A stretch of 64,000 nt of DNA from Rhizobium sp. SL86 (GCF_026672545.1 NZ_JAPPRJ010000008.1:62001-126000); one strand, 5' to 3'; counted from the stretch's first letter, positions 16,860 through 26,420 are shown. Program-made: numbers and translations. The notes: generated by a model from the letters alone, not told the origin.

Positions 16860-17701
16860 CAATGCATCTCCAGTCCGTCGGCCAGCGGGAAGCCGATGGC
16901 CTCCAGCAGCGATTGCGAGACCTTTTCGCAGGTGGCGCGATACTCTTCCGAGGTCCGGTAGAGCGGGCCGCGCTCCAGGCTGGTGGCGAGCGGGAAATCC
17001 GCATGTACGCGGCCCGGCCGTGCCTTCATCACCACGATGCGGTTGGAGAGATAGGCACTCTCGAACACCGAATGGGTGACGAAGATGACGGTGATGCCCG
17101 TCTCCCGCCACAGGCGCAAAACGTCGTCATTCAGTTTCTGGCGGGTGATCTCGTCGAGTGCCGCGAAGGGCTCGTCCATCAAAAGCAGCTTCGGTTTCGT
17201 TACCAGTGCGCGGGCGATCGAGACACGCATCTTCATGCCGCCCGACAGTTCGCGCGGATAGGCATCGGCGAAATCCTTGAGCCCCACGGTTTCCAGACAG
17301 GCCATGATGTCCTGGCGCGCCGCCGTCTTGGAAATGCCGCGCAGGCGAAGCGGCAGGTAGACATTGCCGAACACCGTCTGCCAGGGCATCAGCGTCGGTT
17401 CCTGGAAGACAAACGAGATATCCCCTTCCGGAAGCCCCTTGGCATTGATGCGCGAGGCGGGCCAGTCAATGGTGCCGGAGGTGACGTCGCCAAGGCCCGA
17501 GATGATCCGCAGCGCCGTCGACTTGCCGCAGCCGGAGGGACCGAGCAGGCTGACGAACTCGCCACTTTCCACCGTCAAGGACATGTCCGACAGCGCGAGC
17601 GTGCCGCTGGAGAAACTCTTCGACACGTTGGACATCACCACCAGCGGGCGCTTGGGGGATGGGGAGGGGGGGTGTTGCTCGAGCGATTGCAAATCTGTCA
17701 T
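16859..17701 (-). CDS. ABC transporter ATP-binding protein (SsuB/TauB/ThiZ-like)
   Basis: A 280-residue ABC ATPase with Walker A GPSGCGKST, Q-loop VFQEPTLMPWQ, signature LSGGMKMRVSIARAL and Walker B LLMDEPFAALDEITR. The family is that of nitrate/sulfonate/taurine and hydroxymethylpyrimidine importers. It overlaps the permease by one base. Between it and the binding-protein gene lies a 291-bp gap holding a large inverted repeat, so the binding protein may be produced in different amounts from the rest. Confidence 0.9.
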   Translation of the reverse strand: MTDLQSLEQHPPSPSPKRPLVVMSNVSKSFSSGTLALSDMSLTVESGEFVSLLGPSGCGKSTALRIISGLGDVTSGTIDWPASRINAKGLPEGDISFVFQEPTLMPWQTVFGNVYLPLRLRGISKTAARQDIMACLETVGLKDFADAYPRELSGGMKMRVSIARALVTKPKLLLMDEPFAALDEITRQKLNDDVLRLWRETGITVIFVTHSVFESAYLSNRIVVMKARPGRVHADFPLATSLERGPLYRTSEEYRATCEKVSQSLLEAIGFPLADGLEMH

Positions 17702-17762
17702 TCCGTCACGCGATCAAAGGGCTGGCCTTCGGTATTCTTGCGGAAGACAAAGCGGGGGTCGT

Positions 17763-17975
17763 ACCCCCCTCTGTCCTGCCGGACATCTCCCCCTCAAGGG
17801 GGGAGATCGATATGTGGCACCCGTCCCGCTCCCCACACACGTCGCCATGGCGAGAATGGCCTCCATGAACACGCCCTTCTCGCTCAGAGCGCCGGCGACA
17901 GTGAGGAGGCGAAGAGCTTGCTTCCTGCCGATCTCCCCCCTTGAGGGGGAGATGTCCGGCAGGACAGAGGGGGGT
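17763..17975. repeat. Palindromic element B: exact 47-bp inverted repeat, 119-bp spacer
   Basis: The left arm 17763-17809 (begins ACCCCCCTCTGTCC, ends GGGGGGAGATCG) is repeated exactly in inverted orientation at 17929-17975. Each arm also contains a smaller palindrome, CTCCCCCTCAAGGGGGGAG. The 119-bp spacer has no supported gene. Identity of 47 of 47 bases implies recent origin or gene conversion. It lies between the ABC ATPase gene and the upstream binding-protein gene of the same operon. Confidence 0.85.
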
Positions 17976-17992
17976 GACGGTTCCTGACTGGC

Positions 17993-19009
17993 TTACTTCT
18001 TCAGCGCCATGCCGACGCCCTTGCAGACGAACTTGGTGGTGTAGGCCTTCTTGTAGTCGAGGTCCTTCGGCTCCACGCCGATCTGCACCATCTCGTCGAA
18101 GAACTTCTTGTAGCGTTCGTCCGTCATGCAGCCGATGCCCTTGGTCAGAGCCTCGCCGGATTCCAGGATGCCGTATTCCTTCATCTTGGCGATGGAATAG
18201 GCGATCTGACCATCCGTCATTTCCGGATTGTCCTTCTTGATCAGGTCGTTGGCCTTCTTGTTGTCGCCGTAGATGTAATTGTACCAGCCCTCGATCGAGG
18301 CATCGACGAAACGCTGCACCACGTCCGGCTTCTTGTCGATCATGCCCTGCGTGGTGGTGATCATCGTGGAATAGGGGTTGTAACCCGCATCGGCGAGCAG
18401 GAAGACCTTCGGCGCCCAGCCGGCCTGTTTTTCGATCTCATAGGGTTCCGAGGTCAGGTAACCCTGCTGGGCGGACTTCTTGTCGGCGATGAAGGGCGCC
18501 GGGTTGAAGGTGTAGGGCTTGTACTGCTCCTCCTTGAAACCCTTGAAGTTCTTCTTCATCCACTCGAAATAGGTGACATAACCGTCCTTGCCCATGAAGA
18601 TGGTGTCGAGCTTGGCGAGATCCTCGAATTTCTCGACGCCCGCATCCGGATGGGCGAGCAGAACCTGCGGGTCCTTCTGGAAGATCGAGGCAACCGAGAT
18701 CATCGGAATGCCTTCCTTCACCGCATCCATGTCGCCAAGCGGGCCGCCCATGTAGAAATCCACCTTGCCGGCGATCAGCAGCGCGCGGTTGGCGGCGTTC
18801 GGGCCGCCTTGGATGATCGTGACCTTCAGCCCGTATTTCTCATAGGTGCCGTCGGCCACGGCCTGGTAGAAACCGCCGTGTTCAGCCTGGGCGAGCCAGT
18901 TCGTGCCGTAGGAGACCTCGTCGAGGGCGAAAGCCTCACCCGAAGCGGCGAGGCCGAAGCCGATTGCGAGAGCGGCAAGCGATGCCTTGATTGTCATGTG
19001 CGTGTTCAT
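17993..19009 (-). CDS. ABC transporter substrate-binding protein (NMT1/THI5-like)
   Basis: A 338-residue periplasmic protein with a signal peptide (MNTHMTIKASLAALAIGFGL, cleavage near AFA-L). The mature start DEVSYGTNWLAQAEHGGFYQAVADG is the characteristic N-terminal strand of NMT1/THI5-like binding proteins, where the aromatic/acidic pocket binds pyrimidine precursors or similar rings. It has a Lys- and Tyr-rich C-terminal half. First gene of the operon with ABC ATPase, permease, amidohydrolase and FAD oxidase, and divergent from a LysR gene. Ligand unknown; a substituted heterocycle is the best guess. Confidence 0.88.
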   Translation of the reverse strand: MNTHMTIKASLAALAIGFGLAASGEAFALDEVSYGTNWLAQAEHGGFYQAVADGTYEKYGLKVTIIQGGPNAANRALLIAGKVDFYMGGPLGDMDAVKEGIPMISVASIFQKDPQVLLAHPDAGVEKFEDLAKLDTIFMGKDGYVTYFEWMKKNFKGFKEEQYKPYTFNPAPFIADKKSAQQGYLTSEPYEIEKQAGWAPKVFLLADAGYNPYSTMITTTQGMIDKKPDVVQRFVDASIEGWYNYIYGDNKKANDLIKKDNPEMTDGQIAYSIAKMKEYGILESGEALTKGIGCMTDERYKKFFDEMVQIGVEPKDLDYKKAYTTKFVCKGVGMALKK

Positions 19010-19147
19010 CCGACGTTCCCTTGTTCTCCGGAGACAGCCTCTTTTCAGGCTTTCATTTTTTCCCATTTCAGCCATTGCTTTTGACCTTTGAAAAGCGCCA
19101 AAATTCGCTCGGAACGATGCCTTATTGGCATCGCTTGACGGTCGGAT

Positions 19148-19160
19148 GCACAAATTGTGC
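19148..19160. promoter_or_regulatory. Dyad GCACAA-A-TTGTGC, candidate LysR operator
   Basis: A perfect 6-bp dyad with one central base lies in the 183-bp gap between the divergent substrate-binding-protein gene (starts 19009) and the LysR gene (starts 19193). LysR-type regulators usually bind such dyads in the shared divergent promoter. It lies 33 bases before the LysR start, suiting autoregulation and control of the ABC/deaminase operon. Confidence 0.5.
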
Positions 19161-19192
19161 GTCGTGGTGAAATTTAAAGCAACGGGCCTGTG

Positions 19193-20158
19193 ATGCTCCA
19201 TTCGCGAAAACTGCATTACATCGACGAAATTGCCCGCGCCGGCTCCATTCGCAAGGCGGCGCAGCGGCTGAACGTTGCCTCTTCCGCCATCAACCGGCAG
19301 ATCCTGGCGCTCGAGGAAGAGCTTGGTGTGCCGATCTTCGAACGCCTGCCGCGCGGGCTGCGGCTGACAGCGGCGGGAGAACTGTGCATCGAACATATCC
19401 GCGAGGTGCTGAAGGCATATGACAAGCTGGAAACCCGGGTCCGGGGCCTGAAACTGCCGCAAGGCGGGCGCGTGTCGATGGTCTCGACCGTTGGTCTTGC
19501 GGCTGGTCCGCTGCCGGAAATCGTCGCCCGTTTCGTCGAGCAGCATCCGCGCATGCGCCTGCAGCTGGCGATCGACGGGGCGACGACCACCGCCAATCCG
19601 GTGCTGTCCGGCGAAGTGGATCTCGGCATCGGCTTCAACATTCCGGCCACCGCCGGGCTTCGCACGCTGGCGAGTTTCGATATCCCGATCGGCGTCGTTT
19701 TGCCGCCGGATCATCGGCTGGCGAAGGAGGAAGGGCCGCTGGAGCTTGCCAAGGTGGTGCAGGAACCGCTGGTCCTCGCCCAGTCCGGCATGAGCCTGCG
19801 CAGCATGATCAACCTCATCCTTGCACCGCTTCCTGCGCCGGTGGAGCCGGTCGTCGAAAGCGGCGGGCCGGAAACGCTGCGCCATCTCGTCAAGCGCGGC
19901 ACGGGGCTCACCTTCCTCAATCCGCTCGACGTGATCGGCGACTGCCGCCGCGGCGAACTGGTCTTCCGGCCTCTCGCCGAACCGCACCGCCGCCAGCAGC
20001 CGCTGAAGATCTTTGCCCGGTCGCGCGCCACGCTTGACACGGCGGCGAGCCTGTTCGTCGAATTCCTGCTGGGCGAGCTGACGGTGCTGGTGGGGGAACT
20101 GGAGGCCAAGGGGCATGTGCCGAAGCAGAACGCGGCTGGTTTTTCACAACGGGATTGA
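19193..20158 (+). CDS. LysR-type transcriptional regulator
   Basis: A 321-residue LTTR. The winged-helix domain spans residues 1-60, with GSIRKAAQRLNVASSAINRQI as the recognition region and ERLPRGLRLTAAGE at its end. The rest is the periplasmic-binding-like effector domain. The ATG at 19193 directly follows an in-frame GTG. The gene is divergent from the ABC/amidohydrolase/oxidase operon and lies near creatininase, so it probably senses the imported compound or a breakdown product and activates these genes. Confidence 0.88.
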   Translation: MLHSRKLHYIDEIARAGSIRKAAQRLNVASSAINRQILALEEELGVPIFERLPRGLRLTAAGELCIEHIREVLKAYDKLETRVRGLKLPQGGRVSMVSTVGLAAGPLPEIVARFVEQHPRMRLQLAIDGATTTANPVLSGEVDLGIGFNIPATAGLRTLASFDIPIGVVLPPDHRLAKEEGPLELAKVVQEPLVLAQSGMSLRSMINLILAPLPAPVEPVVESGGPETLRHLVKRGTGLTFLNPLDVIGDCRRGELVFRPLAEPHRRQQPLKIFARSRATLDTAASLFVEFLLGELTVLVGELEAKGHVPKQNAAGFSQRD

Positions 20159-20252
20159 GAGTGCGCGACCTACTGCATCTGCGGGGTAAAGGCCCCTCCC
20201 GCGAGGTACAGTCCGCTGATGAAGATGGGGTTGGTGCGGTATTCACGACACT

Positions 20253-20371
20253 GCCCCCTCTCCCCGCCTGCGGGGAGAGGGGTGGGGTGAGGGGCTTTGG
20301 CGGCGCAAAAGCGTGTGGCTTGCCCCTCATCCGGCCTGCCGGCCACCGTCTCCCCACCGAGCGGGGAGAAG
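20253..20371. repeat. Palindromic element C: two divergent GC-rich units
   Basis: Within the 296-bp gap between the LysR gene and creatininase, a unit containing CTCTCCCCGCCTGCGGGGAGAG and ending GGTGAGGGGC is followed by an oppositely oriented unit beginning CCCCTCATCCGGCC and ending in CTCCCCACCGAGCGGGGAG. The unit plan is the same as in element A (CCCCTCA-CC then a TCTCCCC/GGGGAGA hairpin). It sits between two convergent genes, so it may also terminate transcripts. The rest of the gap shows nothing. Confidence 0.7.
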
Positions 20372-20454
20372 AATAATCGCGGCAACCTTTCGGCCCAAAG
20401 CAACGGCGGAGGGGGAGCGGCTTGCTCAGACGTTGATCGCTTCGGAAAAATCAG

Positions 20455-21252
20455 TCATCGCGAATACAGCGCGCTCAGCGGATAATTTTCCAGATCGCGC
20501 AGCAGCTCGATGAAGCCCGCCACCTGGTGGCGGCAGATGGCTTCGCCCTTGTCCGCCGTGCCGGCTGCCGCATTGCCGACGACGCCGTTGGGGTTGAGGT
20601 CGTGGGCGATCCAGGCGAGCGAATGGGGCGGGAGCGGCTGCAGGAAACGCGAGTTCTCCTTCATCCATTCGGCGCGCGAGGCAAAGTTTTCCGCCTTGTC
20701 CATCCGCACCAGGTCGGGGCGGAAATACAGCATCAGCGAGGTTTCCACCTCGCCGCCGTGAATGCCGAAGGCCTGTTCATGGGCGCTCACCATGCCGTCC
20801 GGATGGCCGAAGCGGCCCCATTGCGTGGCCACCACCGCCATGCCGAAACGCACCCGCATCTCGCGCGCCACGATGTTCATGATGTCGAGATTGCCGCCGT
20901 GCGAATTGACCATCACCAGCTTTTTCACGCCGGCTTCCGCCACCTTGCCGCCGATCGCCGTCCACATCGGGATCAGAAGTTCGGCGGAATAGGAGAGGGT
21001 GCCGGGACCGTAGATGTGTTCGTTCGCCTTGCCGATCTCCTGCGTGGGCAGCACCAGGATGTCGAGATCCTCCGGGCGCTGGCGCTTCAGCTCGGCCAGC
21101 ATGCCGTTGGCGATCGCCACATCGGTTGCGATCGGCAAATGCGGGCCGTGCTGCTCGGTGGAGGCCAGCGGCAGGATGGCAATGGTCCGGTCTGCGGAAA
21201 GGCTCGCGAAATCGAGCGTGTTCAGTTCGTTCCAGTAAAACGGCTTGGCCAT
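20455..21252 (-). CDS. Creatininase-family amidohydrolase
   Basis: A 265-residue member of the creatininase/MftE fold. Metal-binding signatures are present: STEQHGPHLPIATD near residue 33, NSHGGNLDIMN near residue 125, and a Glu in HGGEVETSLM near residue 170. Members open cyclic amides (creatinine, formamidopyrimidines, related lactams). AGGGAG precedes the ATG at 21252. It is near the cytosine-deaminase-type operon and LysR gene, so it may act on the same or a related ring, but it is separately transcribed. Confidence 0.88.
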   Translation of the reverse strand: MAKPFYWNELNTLDFASLSADRTIAILPLASTEQHGPHLPIATDVAIANGMLAELKRQRPEDLDILVLPTQEIGKANEHIYGPGTLSYSAELLIPMWTAIGGKVAEAGVKKLVMVNSHGGNLDIMNIVAREMRVRFGMAVVATQWGRFGHPDGMVSAHEQAFGIHGGEVETSLMLYFRPDLVRMDKAENFASRAEWMKENSRFLQPLPPHSLAWIAHDLNPNGVVGNAAAGTADKGEAICRHQVAGFIELLRDLENYPLSALYSR

Positions 21253-21373
21253 GGCGCTTTTGTCTCCCTGACGGCAATCCCTCTTGGTTAGGAGATGATG
21301 GCGGGGCCGAAAAGCGCCAAATTCCGCGCGGCTTGCTCTCTTTTTGCGATCGCTTGTGACGACCGCCCGCAGT

Positions 21374-22333
21374 TCAACCGTCCTGCGGCTTCCACCGTTC
21401 GGCAATCGCAATGCCGCCAAGCGCCAGCACCAGGGCCACGATATGGAACGTGTAGAGTTCCTCGCCGATGATGAGGACGGAAAGAAGCGTGCCGAACACC
21501 GGAACGAGGTTGATGAACAGGCCGGCCCGGTTGGCGCCGATATGGTCGATGCCTTGGATATAGGAGATCTGCGCGATCAGTGAGGCGAAGAGGCCGGTAT
21601 AAAGCGCCGCCGCCCAGCCGGGGGCATCCGGCCAGATCATCGTCCCGCGGCTCCACTCCCAGGCCACCAGCGGCAGGGTGCACAGGAGCGCGACGAGCGC
21701 CGGGATCGCCATCATCGTGCGCCAGTCAACCGGCGGGCGCCAGCGCAGCGCAATCGTATAGGCGGCATAGGCGACAACCGCGATCAGCATCAGCCCGTCG
21801 CCGAAATTGACGCTGAGCGACAGCAGCGTCGCGAGATCTCCGTGCGAGGCGGTCAACGCCACGCCGATCAGCGTCAGCGAAAAACCCAGCACCTGGGCGA
21901 GCGAGATGCGGATGCGAAACAGCAGGAAATTGGCGAGGAAGATCAGGAAGGGAATGCCGGCCTGTTCGATCGTGACGTTGATCGCGGTGGTGTAATGCAC
22001 GGCGGAATAGAGCAGCACGTTGAACAGCGTGTAGCCGACGGCGCCAAGAAAGGCCATCAGCGGCAGATGGTGTTTCACCACCGGCCAGTCCTTCTTCAAC
22101 TGCGGAATGGAAATCGCAAGAATGATGGAACAGGCAAAGATCCAGCGCCACATGGTCAGCATCATCGGGCTGACGTGGCCGATGGCCAGTTTGCCGACGA
22201 CGGCATTGCCGCCCCAGCTCAACGTCGCGAGGATGAGGAAAAAATAGGCTCTCAAATGCAAGGGGATCCTCCCGGATGAACGGGCGGTGCGTGCCTTCCC
22301 GATCTTCTTTGGCAGGGGAAATAGCCCTTCCAT
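21374..22333 (-). CDS. DMT superfamily (EamA) transporter
   Basis: A 319-residue membrane protein with ten predicted segments in two EamA repeats; motifs LATLSWGGNAVVGKLA at the first repeat and GANRAGLFINLVPVFGTLLS near the end are typical. It likely exports small metabolites or amino acids. The ATG at 22333 is preferred to an upstream TTG but has a weak ribosome site. It lies 121 bases upstream of creatininase on the same strand and could share a transcript with it. Substrate unknown. Confidence 0.85.
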   Translation of the reverse strand: MEGLFPLPKKIGKARTARSSGRIPLHLRAYFFLILATLSWGGNAVVGKLAIGHVSPMMLTMWRWIFACSIILAISIPQLKKDWPVVKHHLPLMAFLGAVGYTLFNVLLYSAVHYTTAINVTIEQAGIPFLIFLANFLLFRIRISLAQVLGFSLTLIGVALTASHGDLATLLSLSVNFGDGLMLIAVVAYAAYTIALRWRPPVDWRTMMAIPALVALLCTLPLVAWEWSRGTMIWPDAPGWAAALYTGLFASLIAQISYIQGIDHIGANRAGLFINLVPVFGTLLSVLIIGEELYTFHIVALVLALGGIAIAERWKPQDG

Positions 22334-22461
22334 TTGCAATCTGTCACGCAAAAACAGCCGGAAAGGTCACAAACGTGTCGCTTTCCCGAAAATGACACAG
22401 TATAGATGCGCCGGTTTGAGCGGGAGTCTGGGGCCCGCAGGTACAGCAGGAAAGCTTCGAA

Positions 22462-23760
22462 ATGACGAATGTCGTGGTAATCGGTTCGCAGTGGGGTGAC
22501 GAGGGCAAGGGCAAGATTGTCGACTGGCTCTCTGAGCGCGCCGACATCGTCGTGCGCTTCCAGGGCGGTCACAATGCCGGTCATACGCTGGTGATCGACG
22601 GTGTCAGCTACAAGCTTTCGCTGCTGCCGTCGGGTGTTGTGCGTCCCGGCAAGATGGCCGTGATCGGCAATGGCGTGGTCGTCGACCCGCATGCGCTGAT
22701 CGCCGAAATGGGCCGCCTGAAGGATCAGGGTGTCGAGGTGACGCCGGAAAATCTGCGGATCGCCGAAAACGCCACGCTGATTCTGTCGCTGCACCGCGAG
22801 CTTGACGGCATGCGCGAGGATGCCGCCTCCAACAGCGGCACGAAGATCGGCACCACGCGCCGCGGCATTGGCCCCGCCTATGAGGACAAGGTCGGGCGTC
22901 GCGCCATCCGCGTGATGGATCTGGCGGACCTCGAGGCGCTTGAAGGCAAGGTCGAGCGGATCCTCACCCACCACAATGCGCTGCGCCGCGGTTTTGGCGC
23001 GCCGGAGGTGGAGCACAAGACGATCATGGAGGAACTCACCTCGATCGCCGATCGTGTGCTGCCTTTCATGGATTCGGTCTGGCGGCTTCTCGACAAGGAA
23101 CGCCGCAAGGGTTCGCGCATCCTGTTTGAGGGCGCGCAGGGTTCGCTGCTCGACATCGACCACGGGACCTATCCCTTCGTGACCTCGTCCAACACGGTCG
23201 CCGGTCAAGCGGCAGCCGGTTCCGGCATGGGCCCGGGTTCGCTCGGTTACATCCTAGGCATCACCAAGGCCTATACGACGCGTGTGGGCGAAGGTCCGTT
23301 CCCGACGGAACTGACGGACGAGATCGGCCAGTTTTTGGGCGAGCGCGGCCATGAATTTGGCACAGTTACCGGGCGTAAGCGTCGCTGCGGCTGGTTCGAC
23401 GCGGCGCTCGTGCGCCAGTCGGTCGCCACGAACGGCATCACCGGCATTGCGCTGACCAAGCTCGACGTGCTGGATGGCCTCGACGAACTGAAGATCTGCG
23501 TCGGCTACAAGCTGGACGGACAGGAAATCGACTACCTGCCGGCAGCCCAGGCGGCACAGGCGCGTGTGGAGCCAATCTACATCACGCTGGAAGGCTGGAA
23601 GGAATCCACCGTCGGCGCCCGCAAATGGGCGGATCTGCCGGCTCAGGCAATCAAATATGTGCGCCAGGTGGAGGAACTCATCGGTGCGCCGGTGGCGCTT
23701 CTCTCCACCAGTCCGGAGCGGGACGACACAATACTTGTGACGGACCCGTTTGAAGACTAA
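22462..23760 (+). CDS. purA: Adenylosuccinate synthetase
   Basis: A 432-residue enzyme with the GTP-binding/catalytic start SQWGDEGKGKIVDWLS, IMP-binding GTTRRGIGPAYEDK, and the C-terminal GRKRRCGWFDA and TKLDVLDGL elements, all in normal order and length. It forms adenylosuccinate from IMP, aspartate and GTP in the cytosol, the first committed step to AMP. AGGAAAG is placed upstream of the ATG. It is 60 bases before the frameshifted membrane-protein gene. Confidence 0.97.
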   Translation: MTNVVVIGSQWGDEGKGKIVDWLSERADIVVRFQGGHNAGHTLVIDGVSYKLSLLPSGVVRPGKMAVIGNGVVVDPHALIAEMGRLKDQGVEVTPENLRIAENATLILSLHRELDGMREDAASNSGTKIGTTRRGIGPAYEDKVGRRAIRVMDLADLEALEGKVERILTHHNALRRGFGAPEVEHKTIMEELTSIADRVLPFMDSVWRLLDKERRKGSRILFEGAQGSLLDIDHGTYPFVTSSNTVAGQAAAGSGMGPGSLGYILGITKAYTTRVGEGPFPTELTDEIGQFLGERGHEFGTVTGRKRRCGWFDAALVRQSVATNGITGIALTKLDVLDGLDELKICVGYKLDGQEIDYLPAAQAAQARVEPIYITLEGWKESTVGARKWADLPAQAIKYVRQVEELIGAPVALLSTSPERDDTILVTDPFED

Positions 23761-23820
23761 AGTCCGGCGCTATCTACCTTTTCACTCGGCGCCAATGCCG
23801 GTGATCAAGAGAAAGTATCA

Positions 23821-26395
23821 ATGGCTGATTTTGTAGCGGTTATTCGCCGGGCCGTCGATGGTCTGGCGAACAATACTCCCGAGATGCGTGTCCGGGTTTA
23901 TGAGAAGGCTCGCAGCGCCGTTCAGCGGCAGCTGGAGAACATGAAGCCGCGCCCTTCGGACGAGATGCTGCGTCGCCAGTTGGAAAAGCTGGACGCGGCC
24001 ATTGCCGCCGTGGAGGCAGAGCATGCGGAGGCTCTGCCCCCGGAACCTGCCGCACCCGTGCCGCCGGTACCGGTTTATGCCGCGCCGGAGCCGGTCGTCG
24101 AGGAAGACGCCGCTCCGCAGCCATCCGAAGAGCATCCGCCTGCCGAACAGCCTGCAGAACCGGCCCAGCCCTACGCCGAGACGTATGACGGCCACCCGGC
24201 GCACAGCGACGAGCCTGAGGCAGAAGAGGTTGCCGCAACCGAGCCTTACGCTCCGGAACCCTATCATCCCGAGGATACGGCGGCAGACGAGGTTCCCGTC
24301 ACAACCGACGCCCTCGATACACCCTACGCTGCCGAACCGGTCGAGAGCGAGCCGGTCGCCGAGGCCTATTCTCCCGCACAATCGCAGCCGCCAGCCGATC
24401 CGTTTTCCGATGACGAGCATGCCACGGCAGCGGCACCCCAGCACGCCTGGTCCTCGGCCGAACCGGCCTATGAGGCTGCGGCCGAGCAGTACGAAGAGCC
24501 CGTTACCGAACCCACGGCCTGCACCCGTTGATGATGTGTGGCGTCCGGAAGAACCCGAATCCGCGTTCGAACCCAGCCTGCACGACAATCGGGAGGTGGT
24601 CTACGACCGGCCGTCCTACCACGAGCATATCGACGAGGCGGCCCACGAACCGCAGCCAGCCGAGGACACGCCGTTTGCCGCAGCACCGGTCGTAGAACCC
24701 GCTGCTGATCTCCTGGCGGATTTCGACCAGCCGAGGGCTGCCGTCTCGCAGATCCGCAACGAATGGCCGGATGCGCCGTCGACCGCTCCGAGCGTGACGT
24801 CCAGCGCCTATGACGAGGCGCCGGCTCATACGACCGATGCGAACGACTGGTATCTTCCCGAGGCGACGGTCGAGACGGATGCGCGGTTTGGCGCCAGTCA
24901 GCCGGCTGCGGCTAAACAGCCCTACGGCACGTCGGAACGGGATTGGGCCGCGCCGGGCGATTTTGGCGCGCAGGCGCCGACCGCACCCGCTCAGGGCGAA
25001 CCCGAGGACATTTTCAGCGCGCATTTTGATGACGAGCAACATGCGACGGCACAGGCCCGCATGCCGGCCGTCTCCGACCTGCCCGATCTGACGGCACCGC
25101 CGGCGAAATCCGACGAGCGCGGTTATGACGACGACCCGCTGGCAGAGTTCCTGCAGCCGACGGCCGCACCGGCGAAGAGCGCGCCTGCCGCCGACGACGC
25201 GGATGATCCCTGGAACGATCTGGAAGAACTGATCGGTTATGACCGCAATGCGGCGGCAACGGGTGCAGCCGCCGGCGGACGCGATGGCCGTTCCGACAGC
25301 GCCGAACTTGAAGCGCTGATGGCCGCGCCGGTTGCCAAGTCCTACCGGATCAAACCGAAGCCGAAACGCAGTTACGCGGTGATCCTGCTTGCCGTCCTCG
25401 GCCTTGCCCTGTTGGGTGGTGGCGGTTACGCGATCTGGATGAACCGTGCGGCACTGAATTCGCTCGTTGGCAATGGCGCGGGTCCGGAGGCCTCCGGAAC
25501 CGCCACGCCGGCAACGAACGCGACACAGACCGCGCAGACGACGCCGGCGGCGGCGACCACGCCTGCCGCGAATGGCGGAACGGCTCCGACTGCTGCGACG
25601 CCTGCTGCCCCGAACGAACCGGCAGGCCCGACCAAGTTCACCCAGCGGCTTCTCGCGAATGGAACGGAAGTCGACGAAGGATCGGGCGGTCCGCAGGCGA
25701 CAGCCGGCGGTCAGTCGGTGGCGCAGCTGAATGCTCCCCCGGCAGACCCCGCGGCCGGCCAGCCCGCCAGCCAGGCGACCCCGGAGGCAACCGCGCCGGC
25801 GGCACCCGCCACCACGCCTTCGGAGGCGCCGGCGCTCGCGGGCGAAAAGATCTTCCTGTATGAAGAGCGTGTCGGTCAGTCGACCCCGATCGCCATCGAA
25901 GGCACCGTCTCCTGGGCGCTGCAGAACGAAGCCGGCGAAAACGGTCGTCCGGAACCGGTCGTGCAGGGACGTATCAACATTCCGGGTCGCGGCCTGACGG
26001 CGCTCGTCACCTTCAAGCGCAATACCGATCCGTCGCTGCCGGCCAGCCATCTGGTGGAATTCGTCTTCTCGCTGCCGAAGGATTTCGAGGGCGGCGCGAT
26101 CGACAGCGTCTCGCGCATTTCGATGAAGTCGACAGAGCAGGATCGCGGCGATCCGCTGATTGCGGTGCCGGCGAAGATCACCGCCGATTTCCATATGGTG
26201 GCGCTGAACGACTTCCCGGATGCGCGGGCCCGCAACCTCGAGCTGCTGCGCACCCGCAACTGGATGGATGTGCCGCTGGTCTACAATACCGGTCGCCGCG
26301 CGCTTCTGACCATGCAGAAGGGCCCAACCGGAACAAAGGCCTTCGACGAGGCGATCAGCGGCTGGCAGTCTCTGGCGCCGCAGCAGGGGCAGTGA
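23821..26395 (+). pseudogene. Pro/Ala-rich single-pass membrane protein, interrupted by a +1 frameshift
   Basis: The first frame opens with MADFVAVIRRAVDGLAN and runs through an acidic Pro/Glu/Ala-rich region until a stop at 24529. The next frame continues the same composition (PVDDVWRPEEPE onward) to 26395. The span is 2,575 nt, a multiple of three plus one, so a single extra base between about 24482 and 24531 explains both halves; dropping one C of the CCC at 24511-24513 would join them as about 857 residues. Further features are a transmembrane segment (SYAVILLAVLGLALLGGG), a Thr/Ala/Pro-rich linker and a conserved-looking C-terminal domain from AGEKIFLYEERVG. A sequencing or assembly error, a real mutation or a programmed shift are all possible. 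Function unknown. Confidence 0.75.
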
Positions 26396-26420
26396 TCCCG
26401 CCAGTCTACGTGATGTTTCG

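Noticed and set aside
19010..20116. Upstream in-frame extension of the NMT1-like binding protein across the LysR gene
   Set aside because: The signal peptide begins at 19009 and the extension is antisense to the LysR coding region.
24002..24510. Start of the second frame of the purA-linked membrane-protein gene as an independent gene
   Set aside because: The translation before about 24510 is Arg/Pro/Ser-rich and unlike the later part, whereas the other frame has matching acidic Pro/Ala composition; a frameshift explains both.
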